DNA from: Acinetobacter celticus
GTDB taxonomy: Bacteria; Pseudomonadota; Gammaproteobacteria; Pseudomonadales; Moraxellaceae
Direction: 5' to 3'
DNA length: 64,000 nucleotides
Assembly: GCF_001707755.1 (NCBI RefSeq)
Contig: NZ_MBDL01000011.1
Span: forward strand, 1 to 64,000
The position numbers and the translations under genes were made by a program. The notes under the pieces were generated by a model. That model did no database searches and was not told the origin of the DNA. It worked only from the letters and a program-made list of their open reading frames with translations. Shown here one piece after another: positions 63,860 to 64,000 of the stretch; positions within the stretch are counted from its first letter, which is position 1, and each line of letters starts with the position of its first letter.

Positions 63860-64000
63860 ATGGCTTTTCAAAATATCTTAGTTCCCGTTGATGGTTCAGA
63901 AACTTCTTACGCTGCGGTTACTCAAGCTGCAGAATTTGCAAAGGCATTTAACAGTAAAATTACCGTTGTTCAAGTTTTAGTACTCGACCCATATATTGCC
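63860..64000 (+). CDS. Universal stress protein (runs off the right edge)
   Basis: The ATG at 63860 follows AAGGAGAA. The 47 visible residues, MAFQNILVPVDGSETSYAAV and on, are the typical UspA N-terminus: strand 1 NILVPVDGS with its Asp, then a helix with Ala-rich AAEFAKAF and strand 2 ITVVQVL. Members bind ATP or act as small stress proteins. The rest of the gene lies beyond the window. Confidence 0.9.
   Translation, partial: MAFQNILVPVDGSETSYAAVTQAAEFAKAFNSKITVVQVLVLDPYIA

Overview
The window is a stretch of chromosome from a low-GC gammaproteobacterium, almost certainly an Acinetobacter. The indications are the TCA block sdhCDAB, then sucAB-lpd-sucCD, with gltA divergent from it; a GTP-type PEP carboxykinase; a lone RnfB-like ferredoxin next to nth; a META/DUF4377 lipoprotein; a BapA-type adhesin N-terminus; and AT-rich intergenic DNA. 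The species cannot be fixed from the sequence alone. No prophage, insertion sequence, CRISPR array or integrated island was seen. Most of the window is ordinary core genome with a few accessory or decaying spots.

Region 1-9.9 kb: the start of a minus-strand Bap-like surface adhesin that runs off the left edge through an in-frame 9-nt tandem repeat; a very AT-rich gap; fau, lon, a candidate small RNA, an M28 peptidase, rlmH, a LigB-type dioxygenase, a META/DUF4377 lipoprotein and gdhA. Region 10-17.6 kb: rnfB-like and nth, a small membrane protein, adk, a DUF445 membrane protein, a small predicted outer-membrane protein, mrdA (PBP2) and rsmD. Region 17.6-24.8 kb: a run of small lipoproteins and exported proteins of unknown role, a PlsC-like acyltransferase, an NlpE-like lipoprotein, a LuxR-type regulator, and groES-groEL behind a clear sigma-32 promoter.

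Region 24.8-36.3 kb: a lipid kinase/metallophosphoesterase pair, pckG, a decayed gene remnant, glpD, a lipoprotein, a methyltransferase, an extragenic repeat-like segment, folD, tRNA-Cys and tRNA-Leu, a quinone oxidoreductase, a GNAT acetyltransferase and a small Cys-rich exported protein. Region 36.4-42 kb: cysDN (sulfate activation) with an extended CysN C-terminus, and the yqiJ-yqiK flotillin pair.

Region 42-56.4 kb is the central-carbon block. Citrate synthase (gltA, plus strand), 2-oxoglutarate dehydrogenase (sucA, sucB, lpd), succinyl-CoA synthetase (sucCD) and succinate dehydrogenase (sdhCDAB) together carry acetyl-CoA plus oxaloacetate to citrate, and 2-oxoglutarate through to fumarate. 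An intrinsic terminator separates lpd from sucC. Region 56.4-60.7 kb holds a three-gene oxidative cluster (Baeyer-Villiger-type monooxygenase, short-chain dehydrogenase, PF10118 di-iron-type hydrolase) in which the monooxygenase is frameshifted near its N-terminus, next to a small HExxH protein on the other strand. Region 61-64 kb: nadE, tRNA-Met, a lipoprotein, and the start of a universal stress protein that runs off the right edge.

Nothing here stands out as a wholly new multi-gene system. The spots most worth a second look are the adhesin repeat, the three-hairpin candidate RNA at about 4962-5070, the frameshifted monooxygenase cluster with its neighbouring HExxH protein, the orphan RnfB, and the CysN tail.
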